Positions 24,106 through 32,024 of a stretch of 32,744 nucleotides of DNA are shown in pieces (the stretch's first letter is position 1; every line of letters starts with the position of its first letter). This stretch comes from Acidobacteriota bacterium (GTDB lineage: Bacteria; Acidobacteriota; Terriglobia; Acidiferrales; UBA7541): NCBI GenBank assembly GCA_013287135.1, contig JABDEK010000044.1:1-32744 (forward strand), given 5' to 3'. The notes beneath the pieces are model-generated. The model was not told where the DNA came from. It was given only the letters and a program-made list of their open reading frames with translations, and did not search any database. A program made the position numbers and the translations under genes.

Positions 24106-26157
24106 ATGCGGATCGTGTCGAAGTGGTCTGTACGGACGGCGGGAATTGCGCTGGCGTTTGTACCAGCGATACGGGCACAGGAAGTCGGCGCTCCGCCTAT
24201 TCCTCCGAAAGCACAAACGGTTGAAGTCACTCCTACAAATATTCAGGCAAATGTTGGGGACAAAGTTAAATTCAGCGCCGTCGCGAAAGACGTTTCTGGA
24301 AACGCGCTGTCCGCTAAGCCGATGATCTGGTTCGCTGCGCCGTTTGATGTGGCCGGCGCTGACAAAGAAGGCGTGGTGGTATTTCATCAACCGGGTGAAG
24401 TGACGGTGGGTGCGGTTGTGGCTGGCAAGCCCGGATATGCCCATGTAACAGTTGTTGCGCTGCCGGTTGCAAAAATTGATATTGCTCCTGTAACCCAGGC
24501 GCTGGTGGCAGGCAGCACTACCGTGCTTTCCTCAACTGCGCGCTCTTCGAATGGCGACCCGCGAGCTGACACGCCGATTCATTGGACCTCGAAATCGCCA
24601 GCTATCGCTCAGGTGGATGAATCGGGCATGGTGACAGCAAAGTCCGCTGGCGCCGCGACCCTCGTGGCCACGGCCGGCCCTGCGAACGCTGAAGTAAGCG
24701 TGCGAGTGGTTGCGGACGCAATCCAAAAAGTCGCCGTGGAACCGGAAACCACCAGCGCGAAAACGGGAGATGTGGTTCATTTCACGGCCACAGCCCAGAG
24801 CGCAAAGGGTGCACCGGTAAAGGATATTTTTACGAGTTGGACTGTCGGCGGACCCAATGCCACGATTTATCCCGACGGCGCATTCGTGGCGACGCTCCCA
24901 GGTACGTACAAAGTGATGGCAGCCGTAGGTTCGCATACTGCTGTGGCGTCAATTACCGTGGCGCCGCGAAATGCGGAGCGCGAGATCGACGTGATAGCCC
25001 ACATTCCGCTAAAGGCGGCCGACGGGTCCGCGATTCAAACTACCGAAGAATGGATTATGGGCAATCACCTATACATTGCTTCACTCGCCGACAAAATTTA
25101 CGACTACGACATCAGCGATCCCTCGAAACCGAAGGCGCTCGATTCCTTGAAGGCGGATGCGCGGTTGATAAATGACGTCAGCACTACTCCAGACGAAAAG
25201 GTAGGAGTCTTCACGCGAGAGGGAGCATCCACTCGCAAAAATGGAATCGTGATTTTCGATCCCTCCGATCCCGCGCACTTGAAAGTTCTGTCCGAATACA
25301 CCGAAACGGTCACCGGAGGAGTACACAGCGCATTTATCAACACGCACTACGTTTACATTACCGACGACGCAACCGGCTCGTTGCGCGTGATCGATTTCCA
25401 GGATGCGCAACATCCCAAAGAAGTAGCGCGGTGGGAGGTGCAAAATGCAACCGCCGCAACAATCGCCGGTCCCATGGGACCGATGTCCAGCGGGCGCTAT
25501 CTTCACGATTTGTACGTGAAAGATGGACTCGCCTATCTGGCTTATTGGCGCGATGGACTGATCGTCCTTGACGTTGGCAATGGCATGAAGGGCGGTAGTC
25601 CGGAGCACCCGCAGCTTGTCTCCCAATACAAATTCAATCATTACGAACTTTATGGCAACGGCTGGTTGGCCGGAACGCACACAACATTTCGTTACAACAA
25701 TTATCTTTTTGTAGGCGACGAAGTTTTCCCTGCGCAGTTCGATATCGATAGCAAAGAACGCATCCCCGTTCGCGGAGTTTGCCATGTGATGGACATCACC
25801 GATATCGAGCATCCACGCGAAGTGGCAATTTACGAAGTGCCCGAGGGCGGCATACACAATTTTTGGGCTGACAACGACATGTTGTTCATCGGCGACTACG
25901 CCGGGGGCGGACGTGTACTCGATATTTCCGGCGAGCTTCGCGGAAATCTCTACCAGCAAGGACGCGAGATCGCTCGCATATGGACTGGAGACCCTGCCGG
26001 CTATCGCGCGAATTTGCCGTTTTCCTGGGGAGCGCAGCCCGCCAATGGTTTAATCTACTACAACGACATCAACACCGGAATCTGGATCGCAAAACTGGGC
26101 AAGCCGCGGTTCAAAGGCTCAACCACAGCACCGCCGCTTCAGGAAAAGGCTGAGTAG
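24106..26157 (+). CDS. Secreted protein with BIG2-like domains and LVIVD repeats
   Basis: A 683-residue exported protein of unknown function. ATG 24106 was chosen because GGGAG lies eight bases upstream and a signal peptide follows (MRIVSKWSVRTAGIALAFVPAIRAQ). Residues about 35-290 form three bacterial Ig-like repeats, each with the pattern I.V.P....V.VGD.V.F.A.A, for example VEVTPTNIQANVGDKVKF, VAVEPETTSAKTGDVVHF, and VDESGMVTAKSAGAATLVA. Residues about 300-670 are LVIVD-type repeats: LYIASLADKIYDYDISDPSKPKALDSL, VYITDDATGSLRVIDFQDAQHPKEVA, YLAYWRDGLIVLDV and LFIGDYAGGGRVLDIS. These probably form a beta-propeller on the cell surface or in the periplasm. A terminator follows; selB comes next but is functionally unrelated. 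Confidence 0.85.
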   Translation: MRIVSKWSVRTAGIALAFVPAIRAQEVGAPPIPPKAQTVEVTPTNIQANVGDKVKFSAVAKDVSGNALSAKPMIWFAAPFDVAGADKEGVVVFHQPGEVTVGAVVAGKPGYAHVTVVALPVAKIDIAPVTQALVAGSTTVLSSTARSSNGDPRADTPIHWTSKSPAIAQVDESGMVTAKSAGAATLVATAGPANAEVSVRVVADAIQKVAVEPETTSAKTGDVVHFTATAQSAKGAPVKDIFTSWTVGGPNATIYPDGAFVATLPGTYKVMAAVGSHTAVASITVAPRNAEREIDVIAHIPLKAADGSAIQTTEEWIMGNHLYIASLADKIYDYDISDPSKPKALDSLKADARLINDVSTTPDEKVGVFTREGASTRKNGIVIFDPSDPAHLKVLSEYTETVTGGVHSAFINTHYVYITDDATGSLRVIDFQDAQHPKEVARWEVQNATAATIAGPMGPMSSGRYLHDLYVKDGLAYLAYWRDGLIVLDVGNGMKGGSPEHPQLVSQYKFNHYELYGNGWLAGTHTTFRYNNYLFVGDEVFPAQFDIDSKERIPVRGVCHVMDITDIEHPREVAIYEVPEGGIHNFWADNDMLFIGDYAGGGRVLDISGELRGNLYQQGREIARIWTGDPAGYRANLPFSWGAQPANGLIYYNDINTGIWIAKLGKPRFKGSTTAPPLQEKAE

Positions 26158-26171
26158 TTCTTCACATTTGC

Positions 26172-26224
26172 GCGGTAGCCGGTCAGACGGCTTTTTTGTG
26201 CTCGGTCATTTGACCGGCTGCCGC
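26172..26224 (+). repeat. Long inverted repeat in the selB leader, exclusive with the terminator
   Basis: Bases 26172-26185 and 26211-26224 can form a 14-base-pair stem with a single G-U pair around a 25-base loop that contains the T run. Its 5' arm includes the 5' arm of the terminator at 26177-26197, so the two folds exclude each other. It ends 39 bases before the selB ATG. Confidence 0.5.
26177..26197 (+). terminator. Intrinsic terminator after the LVIVD gene
   Basis: AGCCG (26177-26181) pairs with CGGCT (26188-26192) across a six-base loop and runs directly into six T (26192-26197). The stem is short. The same bases can also pair with a more distant partner (see 26172-26224), so the structure may not be constitutive. 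Confidence 0.55.
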
Positions 26225-26263
26225 CGCCTTCGCTAGCATCATTGTGCAAATTACATTCCCTTC

Positions 26264-28180
26264 ATGGAAGACGTTAAACATGTGATCGTTGGCACCGCCG
26301 GGCATATCGACCATGGCAAATCCGCTCTGGTCGAGGCTCTCACGGGAACCAATCCTGATCGCCTGGAAGAAGAAAAGCGCCGCGGCATTACGATTGACCT
26401 CGGGTTTGCCTTCCTGAATCTCGAGGGCATTCGATTCGGATTTGTTGACGTCCCCGGACACGAGAAATTCGTTCGCAATATGCTCGCCGGCGTTGGCGGT
26501 ATTGATGTAGTTCTTTTCGTCATCGCTGCGGATGAATCGATCAAGCCGCAAACCCGCGAACACTTCGATATCTGCTGCTTGCTGGGTATCTCGCGCGGCA
26601 TTATAGCAATCACGAAATCCGACAAAGTCAGCCCAGACGTACTAGATACCGTGCGTCTGGAAATAGAAGAATTTGTGCGCAATTCTTTTCTGGAAAGCGC
26701 GCCGATCGTTCCCGTTAGCGTGCGCAGTGGCGCGGGAATTGAAGATCTGAAGCAGGAGCTACGTCGATCGGCGAATGCGGACCGGTGGCGAGACGACAAA
26801 CAACATTTGCGGCTTCCCATCGATCGCGCTTTCGCGATGAAGGGATTTGGGGCCGTTGTCACCGGTACGCTCGTAGCAGGTGCTTTGAATGTCGGCGCAG
26901 AGGTACAGCTTTATCCCACGCGCAAGCGAGTCCGCGTGCGCGGCCTCCACTCCGATGGGAAACAAATCGAGCGAGCTGTTGCCGGGCAACGCACGGCGGC
27001 AAACTTGGCCAGAATCGACTCCAGCGAAATAAAACGAGGGATGGTCCTGGCAACTCCTGGGATTTTCGAACCAAGCTCGCGCGTGGACGCAGCTGTAACT
27101 CTGCTGCCCTCTGCTCACCCGTTAAAAAACCGTGCGCGCGTTCATATGCATCAGGGGACGGCAGAAGCGGTGGCCGAAGTGGTTTTCCTGGATGGCCATG
27201 CGGAACTTGCTGCGGGTCACACTTCTTTTGTTCAGATGAAACTGGATAAGCCGGTTTTAATCCTGCCGGGAGATCGCTTTATTCTGCGACAGCTTTCTCC
27301 CATGGCGACCATCGGAGGAGGCCGCGTGCTCGACGCTCGCCCTGCCAGGCGCCGTCGCAATGACCATGGCGTCAAAAGTTTCCTTGAAATTATAGAGCGT
27401 GGAAACCAAGAAGAAACTTTGGTTGCGCTTGCTGAGGCATCGCCTCGTGGACTAACGTCTCCCGAAATCGTCTCACGCACCGGGTGGATGAAAGACGATA
27501 TACACTTTTCTGCAAAGAACCTTGCGCAGTCACAACGCCTGCGAATTATTGGCGACGCAGCATCGTCGGATTTCACAATAGTCTCGGCGCCCGCATTTGC
27601 AGAATCACTGACAGTAATTCGGAAGGCCGTCGACGATTTTCACGGCGCGAATCCGCTGTTGCCGGGAATTCCGAAACAGGAACTCCACGGCCGTGCCGGA
27701 AAACCTCGCGCCGAACTTTTTGAAGCGGCGCTCGATGATTTGTTGAAATCACGAGCGATTGTGATTTCAGGAGACCTGGTTCAACGAGCCGGACGAGAGA
27801 TTGCCCTGTCGCCGGAAGAAGCGCGCGCCAAAGAACTGATCGAGGAGGAGTTTGCGACGGCCGGACTCATGGTTCCGAGCTTTGCAGTCGTTCTGGCCAA
27901 GTTGCCGGTGGAATCACGTCGCGCGCAGAAAATTTTGCAGATTCTGCTGCGCGAAAAAGTGCTGGTAAAAGTGGCGGACGACCTGGTTTTCCACCAACTC
28001 GCCGTAAAAAACTTGCGCGAAACGCTCGCCAAGTATTGCAAAGAACGCGGTGCCAGGCTTTCGATTGGCGCATTCAAAGAACTTACGGGGGTCTCTCGGA
28101 AATACGCAATACCTCTGCTCGAGTATCTTGACCGCGAACACTTGACGCGTCGGGTCGGAGACGAGCGTGTTATACTTTAA
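26264..28180 (+). CDS. selB: Selenocysteine-specific translation elongation factor SelB
   Basis: SelB brings Sec-tRNA(Sec) to the ribosome at UGA codons that are followed by a SECIS hairpin. The 638-residue length is typical. The GTPase domain has G1 GTAGHIDHGKS (residues 10-20), RGITID (about 40-45), G3 DVPGHEKFV (62-70) and G4 TKSD (117-120); EEEKRRGITIDLGFAFL is the SelB form, not EF-Tu. Beta-barrel domains II and III follow (FGAVVTGTLVAGALNVG, PVLILPGDRFILRQLSPMATIGGGRVLD). The last 250 residues are the winged-helix array, ending GAFKELTGVSRKYAIPLLEYLDREHLTRRVGDERVI, the part that binds SECIS RNA. Its presence shows the genome decodes selenocysteine and supports the reading of bcp. selA, selD and tRNA-Sec are not in the window. 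Confidence 0.97.
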   Translation: MEDVKHVIVGTAGHIDHGKSALVEALTGTNPDRLEEEKRRGITIDLGFAFLNLEGIRFGFVDVPGHEKFVRNMLAGVGGIDVVLFVIAADESIKPQTREHFDICCLLGISRGIIAITKSDKVSPDVLDTVRLEIEEFVRNSFLESAPIVPVSVRSGAGIEDLKQELRRSANADRWRDDKQHLRLPIDRAFAMKGFGAVVTGTLVAGALNVGAEVQLYPTRKRVRVRGLHSDGKQIERAVAGQRTAANLARIDSSEIKRGMVLATPGIFEPSSRVDAAVTLLPSAHPLKNRARVHMHQGTAEAVAEVVFLDGHAELAAGHTSFVQMKLDKPVLILPGDRFILRQLSPMATIGGGRVLDARPARRRRNDHGVKSFLEIIERGNQEETLVALAEASPRGLTSPEIVSRTGWMKDDIHFSAKNLAQSQRLRIIGDAASSDFTIVSAPAFAESLTVIRKAVDDFHGANPLLPGIPKQELHGRAGKPRAELFEAALDDLLKSRAIVISGDLVQRAGREIALSPEEARAKELIEEEFATAGLMVPSFAVVLAKLPVESRRAQKILQILLREKVLVKVADDLVFHQLAVKNLRETLAKYCKERGARLSIGAFKELTGVSRKYAIPLLEYLDREHLTRRVGDERVIL

Positions 28181-28243
28181 GTTGACACCCGGGCTCTGAA
28201 AACGCCTCTCGTTAAACTGGCGCCCTCGGGAAGGCAGGTAAAC

Positions 28244-28468
28244 ATGGGAGAGTTTAGCCCAATCCATTGGTTGATCGTTTTGGCGATCATCGTCCTTCTG
28301 TTCGGAGGAAAGAAAATTCCTGAAGTGATGCGTGGACTTGGCGAAGGCATCCGCAACTTTAAAGAAGGCATGCATGCGAATACGCAGACTCCGCCGCCAC
28401 CCGCTCCGCCGGCAAATCCGCCGACCGTAACAACGGCGCCGCCGCCTCTGGGCGAAGATAAAAAGTAA
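28244..28468 (+). CDS. tatA: Twin-arginine translocase subunit TatA/TatE
   Basis: A 74-residue inner-membrane protein that forms the translocation pore for folded proteins. It has the TatA layout: a short periplasmic N-terminus, one membrane helix ([15 protein letters not shown], residues 7-21), the [22 protein letters not shown] hinge and amphipathic helix, and a proline-rich tail. Residue 4 is F and residue 5 S, where TatA often has xxE at the helix start. It lies 63 bases after selB in the same direction and is followed by a strong terminator, so it may share a transcript with selB. tatB and tatC are not in the window. Confidence 0.93.
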   Translation: MGEFSPIHWLIVLAIIVLLFGGKKIPEVMRGLGEGIRNFKEGMHANTQTPPPPAPPANPPTVTTAPPPLGEDKK

Positions 28469-28491
28469 TTTTTAGTCGAGTGAAGGTAAGG

Positions 28492-28516
28492 ACGGCGGCT
28501 TCGGGCCGCCGTTTTT
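28492..28516 (+). terminator. Intrinsic terminator after tatA
   Basis: ACGGCGGC (28492-28499) pairs perfectly with GCCGCCGT (28505-28512) around the loop TTCGG, followed by a run of T (28512-28516). It overlaps the stop codon of the convergent maf gene. Confidence 0.88.
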
Positions 28517-29126
28517 ATTTGGTATCGCTCTGATTTTCGGCCGAATTTCCTAATCCGAATTCGCGCAGCAAAGTCCACCATCGCGCGAGCGGCAGCCCCA
28601 TAACGTTGAAATAACAGCCTTCGATTCGCGATACGTAACGTCCTCCCAGGCCCTGGATTGCGTACGCGCCCGCTTTATCGAAGGGCTCCCCGGTGGCCAG
28701 ATAGTCTTCAATTTCCTGATCGGTGAGATGCGCGAAATGTACTCTGGTAATCTCCTCGACCACTCGCTGTTGCATCCCGGAGTTTTGTAATAGCGCAAGA
28801 CCGGTATGAACTTGGTGGACGCGCCCGCTGATGCTGCGCAACATGCGCTTCGCGTCATCACTCGACTCCGGTTTGCCGAGAATAGCGTCATCATCAACCA
28901 CCACGACTGTGTCCGCGCCAATAATCAGAACGTCCGCGCCCAGATTCGGATTTTTTTCGGCGGCTGAAACAGCTTTTGCCAATGCCAATCTGCGAACATA
29001 ATCGCTGGGCGATTCATTATCCAAGCGCGATTCATCGACATCCGTACTGCATATCTCGAATCGAATTCCGGCGTTTCGCAGGATTTCCGCGCGGCGAGGC
29101 GAAGCTGATGCAAGGATGAGTTTCAA
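28515..29126 (-). CDS. maf: Maf-family nucleoside triphosphate pyrophosphatase
   Basis: Maf proteins hydrolyse dTTP/UTP or modified nucleotides to monophosphates, a house-cleaning role. The 203-residue protein has the family motifs LILASASPRRAEIL (residues 3-16), GADTVVVVDDDAILGKP (about 70-86), SGRVHQVHTGLAL, GEPFDKAGAYAIQG (about 147-160) and GCYFNVMGLPL. The motifs fit the YhdE-like (dTTP/UTP) branch, though the specificity is inferred. A C-terminal tail (GNSAENQSDTK) is poorly conserved. It lies 47 bases downstream of the mutase gene on the same strand and may be co-transcribed. Confidence 0.94.
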   Translation of the reverse strand: MKLILASASPRRAEILRNAGIRFEICSTDVDESRLDNESPSDYVRRLALAKAVSAAEKNPNLGADVLIIGADTVVVVDDDAILGKPESSDDAKRMLRSISGRVHQVHTGLALLQNSGMQQRVVEEITRVHFAHLTDQEIEDYLATGEPFDKAGAYAIQGLGGRYVSRIEGCYFNVMGLPLARWWTLLREFGLGNSAENQSDTK

Positions 29127-29173
29127 GAAAATATATCTTACTTTCGACCGCCAATTGTCGGAGTTGAAAATAG

Positions 29174-30793
29174 TTAAATTACAATTGACTCGCGATACTC
29201 GCCGAAAGCTCGCCGCAGTGCGTCTGAAATTTCACCGACCGTGCCATACGATTCAACCGCCAGCAAAATGGCCGGCATTAAATTTTCGGTACCGCGGGCT
29301 CGGCGTTCTACTTCCGCCAGCGCGCTCTGTGCTTTCGCGGCATCGCGATGCGCGCGCAAATTATTAAGTCTCGTAACTTGCGAACGTTCAATTTCCGGAT
29401 CAACTCGCATCGTGGGAATGGGACGTTCTTCTTCCGCTTGAAAGCGATTTACGCCCACGACTACTTGTTCCCCAGAATCAATCGCTCGCTGGTATTCGTA
29501 GGCCGATTTCTGAATCTCCTGCTGGACATAACCAGTTTCGATGGCGCGCAGCATCCCGCCCATGGCGTCAATTTTCGAAATGTAATCTTGCGCGGCGGCT
29601 TCGATTTCGTTGGTTAATTTCTCCACCGCAAACGATCCCGCCACCGTATCAATCGTATTCGCGACGCCGGATTCCTGGGCAATAATTTGTTGCGTGCGCA
29701 GAGCGAGCAGCGCCGCCTCTTCGGTCGGGAGCGCCAGCGCTTCGTCCAGAGCGTTAGCGTGCAGGGATTGGCAGCCGCCCAGTACCGCCGCCAGGCTCTG
29801 AAGAGCGACGCGAACGATATTGTTCTCGGGTTGCTGTGCAGTCAACGAGGAGCCAGCTGTCTGCGCGTGAAAGCGAAGCATCAACGAGCGCTGGTCGAGC
29901 GCGCCGAAGCGCTGGCGCATCGTTCGTGCCCACACGCGCCGAGCCGCGCGAAACTTGGCGATTTGCATCAGGAATTCGTTGTGCGAATTGAAGAAGAATG
30001 AAAGTTGCGGCGCGAACTCGTCCACAGTCAGACCTGCTTCAATAGCCGCGACCACGTACGCGATTCCATTGCCGAGTGTGAAGGCCACCTCTTGCACATC
30101 AGTCGAGCCAGCTTCGCGAATGTGGTATCCGGAAATCGAAATAGGATTCCAATTCGGTATTTCGCTCCGGCACCAGGCAAAAATATCGGTGACGATACGC
30201 ATGGCCGGCCGCAGCGGGTAGATGTAAGTCCCGCGCGCAATATATTCTTTCAAAATATCGTTCTGCACCGTGCCGGCCAAGCGCTTCAAATTCGCGCCCT
30301 GCTGCTTCGCCACCGCGACGTAAAGTGCCAGCAGGATCGCAGCCGTGGAGTTAATCGTCATGGAAGTGGAAACACGTTCCAGCGGGATAGCGTCGAAAAG
30401 CGTCTGCATGTCTTCAAGCGAATCGATCGCTACGCCGACTTTGCCCACTTCTCCCTGTGCTAGGAGATGGTCGGAATCCATTCCAATTTGCGTGGGGAGA
30501 TCAAATGCGACAGACAAACCGTTTTGTCCTTGCGAAAGCAAGTAGCGATAGCGATGGTTCGACTCCACTGCGCTGCCGAAGCCCGCGTATTGCCGTGTGG
30601 TCCACAGCCGGCCGCGGTACATGGTGGGATAAACGCCGCGCGTGAAGGGGAATTCGCCCGGAAAACCAAGCTCGCGCTCGGGATCCCAACCATTCAAACT
30701 TTCTTGGGTGATCACAGTTTCCATGGGAAGGCCGGAAGAAGAGGCGAGCTTCCGTTCTGAAATGGCTGGGCGCTTTTTGATGTCTTCAGGCAT
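29174..30793 (-). CDS. Methylmalonyl-CoA mutase large (catalytic) subunit, split form without B12 domain
   Basis: This B12-dependent radical enzyme interconverts methylmalonyl-CoA and succinyl-CoA. The protein is 539 residues from ATG 30793 ([13 protein letters not shown]); the frame extends upstream but would overrun the preceding gene. It contains the TIM-barrel catalytic domain ([90 protein letters not shown]) but stops before the C-terminal DxHxxG cobalamin-binding domain, which must be a separate protein. The tyrosine of RQYAGF and the arginine of ARGTYIYP lie 118 residues apart, matching Tyr89 and Arg207 of the Propionibacterium enzyme; isobutyryl-CoA mutases have Phe and Gln there. This favours true methylmalonyl-CoA specificity. 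Confidence 0.92.
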   Translation of the reverse strand: MPEDIKKRPAISERKLASSSGLPMETVITQESLNGWDPERELGFPGEFPFTRGVYPTMYRGRLWTTRQYAGFGSAVESNHRYRYLLSQGQNGLSVAFDLPTQIGMDSDHLLAQGEVGKVGVAIDSLEDMQTLFDAIPLERVSTSMTINSTAAILLALYVAVAKQQGANLKRLAGTVQNDILKEYIARGTYIYPLRPAMRIVTDIFAWCRSEIPNWNPISISGYHIREAGSTDVQEVAFTLGNGIAYVVAAIEAGLTVDEFAPQLSFFFNSHNEFLMQIAKFRAARRVWARTMRQRFGALDQRSLMLRFHAQTAGSSLTAQQPENNIVRVALQSLAAVLGGCQSLHANALDEALALPTEEAALLALRTQQIIAQESGVANTIDTVAGSFAVEKLTNEIEAAAQDYISKIDAMGGMLRAIETGYVQQEIQKSAYEYQRAIDSGEQVVVGVNRFQAEEERPIPTMRVDPEIERSQVTRLNNLRAHRDAAKAQSALAEVERRARGTENLMPAILLAVESYGTVGEISDALRRAFGEYRESIVI

Positions 30794-30801
30794 TGGAAAA
30801 C

Positions 30802-31059
30802 TCAGCGGACTCGCCGCGCTCGTCGGAAGGAAGTGAAAGCGAAGACGGCCATGGTGATGGCATAAATGACGGCAAATCCCAAAAGCCAGGCTGCTACGCG
30901 GGTATGCCACTGGCGCCACACTGCTACCCCGCCATAGAGAGCGAAGGTGGCGAAAAGAGCGCCGACGGCTTCATGGAAAAATTGCCGTGCAGCACGCCAC
31001 CAGACGCGCCAGGTGACCTTAGAGGAATTCCACAGTGTGGAGTACAAGCCGGCGGCCAT
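30802..31059 (-). CDS. Small membrane protein, family not recognised (85 aa)
   Basis: A 85-residue protein, [20 protein letters not shown] onward, with two hydrophobic helices at about residues 30-48 ([18 protein letters not shown]) and 55-75 ([19 protein letters not shown]), and a basic C-terminus (FRRARRVR). Tryptophan-rich before the first helix. No known family comes to mind. It ends eight bases before the mutase ATG on the same strand, so the two are likely co-transcribed. A function in the same pathway is possible but not shown. Confidence 0.7.
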   Translation of the reverse strand: MAAGLYSTLWNSSKVTWRVWWRAARQFFHEAVGALFATFALYGGVAVWRQWHTRVAAWLLGFAVIYAITMAVFAFTSFRRARRVR

Positions 31060-31266
31060 AATGCAATTCTAGTATAGATTGCCGTGACGCGCTGCGTGTC
31101 CGGCGCCAATCTTGACTAGACCAGCAGCGCGCGTGCCTTTGGGGCCCGCCTCGTCTGAACCGAAGGACAGGTAACACTCGCGATTCCAACACCGCACGTG
31201 GGTCTTGTTTCGTGATTGCAGCGGACCTAGAATTGGTGTAGGAAGGGCCTTTTACAGGAGGCGCCT

Positions 31267-31605
31267 TTGCAACTCGACGACCGCATGAAGCAGTTACTTC
31301 GCGATCTGGGGCACGCCATCAACGATAGCGTGTCGGACTCCGATCGTATCGCTGAAGCTATTTCCAGTGTGCGTTCCGCCGGCTTCGATATTGTGCTCAA
31401 GCTGGACGCCACCATCGGGTTGGCGCGGCGCTCGGAGCAAGACGCCAAGATGACTTCGCTCGACCGCCGTTTTCTGGAATCGCTGCATATCCGCGTGGAC
31501 GACGAAACGCTGGAAGAAGAAACTGTAGCTCCGCGCGTGGAAATCACTCCGCAGGATATTAAATTTCTGAAGTCCCTGAAGATTTCTTTCGATGAAGAAC
31601 TCTAA
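31267..31605 (+). CDS. Hypothetical acidic cytoplasmic protein (112 aa)
   Basis: The start is TTG at 31267, with a perfect AGGAGG five bases upstream. The protein (MQLDDRMKQLLRDLGHAIND...) is acidic and mostly helical, without signal peptide or membrane segment. An internal similarity is visible: SLDRRFLESLHIRVDDE (about residues 63-79) and TPQDIKFLKSLKISFDEE (about 94-111) share the pattern D..FL.SL.I..D.E, suggesting a repeated short motif. I do not recognise a family. Its stop overlaps the next start by 14 bases, which suggests a joint function or at least coupled expression. Confidence 0.8.
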   Translation: MQLDDRMKQLLRDLGHAINDSVSDSDRIAEAISSVRSAGFDIVLKLDATIGLARRSEQDAKMTSLDRRFLESLHIRVDDETLEEETVAPRVEITPQDIKFLKSLKISFDEEL

Positions 31606-31957
31606 GATTTTCGCCGCGTTTACTCTGGCTCTTCTTGCCGGATGTTTGTCAGCCGCGGCTCCTGTGGCGCGCGCGCAGATGAGCGGCAGCGCTCCCATAG
31701 TTGTGAAGAAAAAGGTTCAGAAACCTGTGTGGCTCAAGGCGCAATTTATCCACGCCGATAACCATACGCTGATGGTGCGCGAACAAGCGAATCAGATGAA
31801 CGTTCACACCTTTACCTATGCCGACAAAGCCCAGAAGAAAATGAGCAAGATTCTGGACGAAGGTGGCTATCAGACCGGCGATTCCATCAAGGTTCTCTGG
31901 ATGGCCGGCGGTTCCGAAGCGCTCGACATAAAGGGCAAACCGTCGAAAGCCATCTAA
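31592..31957 (+). CDS. Hypothetical exported protein or lipoprotein (121 aa)
   Basis: A 121-residue protein starting MKNSKIFAAFTLALLAGC. The stretch LLAGC at residues 14-18 fits a lipobox, while APVARAQM at about 24-31 fits an ordinary signal-peptidase site, so it is either a lipoprotein or a periplasmic protein. The mature part is a small, probably beta-rich domain (WLKAQFIHADNHTLMVREQ, NVHTFTYADKAQKKMSKILDEGGYQTGDSIKVLW). No family recognised. The ATG lies inside the 3' end of the preceding gene. Confidence 0.8.
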   Translation: MKNSKIFAAFTLALLAGCLSAAAPVARAQMSGSAPIVVKKKVQKPVWLKAQFIHADNHTLMVREQANQMNVHTFTYADKAQKKMSKILDEGGYQTGDSIKVLWMAGGSEALDIKGKPSKAI

Positions 31958-32024
31958 TGGTTGCCCCAAACCTCCCTTTGACCTAGCTTTTACTGCATAA
32001 TATTCTGTTCTGTCGATTAACTCT

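Noticed and set aside
30794-30919. N-terminal extension of the mutase ([10 protein letters not shown] onward)
   Set aside because: It overlaps the upstream membrane-protein gene, shows no family similarity, and a start at 30793 gives a normal N-terminus.
31060-31266. tRNA gene, possibly tRNA-Sec
   Set aside because: No cloverleaf, TTCGA-type loop or CCA end could be found here or elsewhere in the window.
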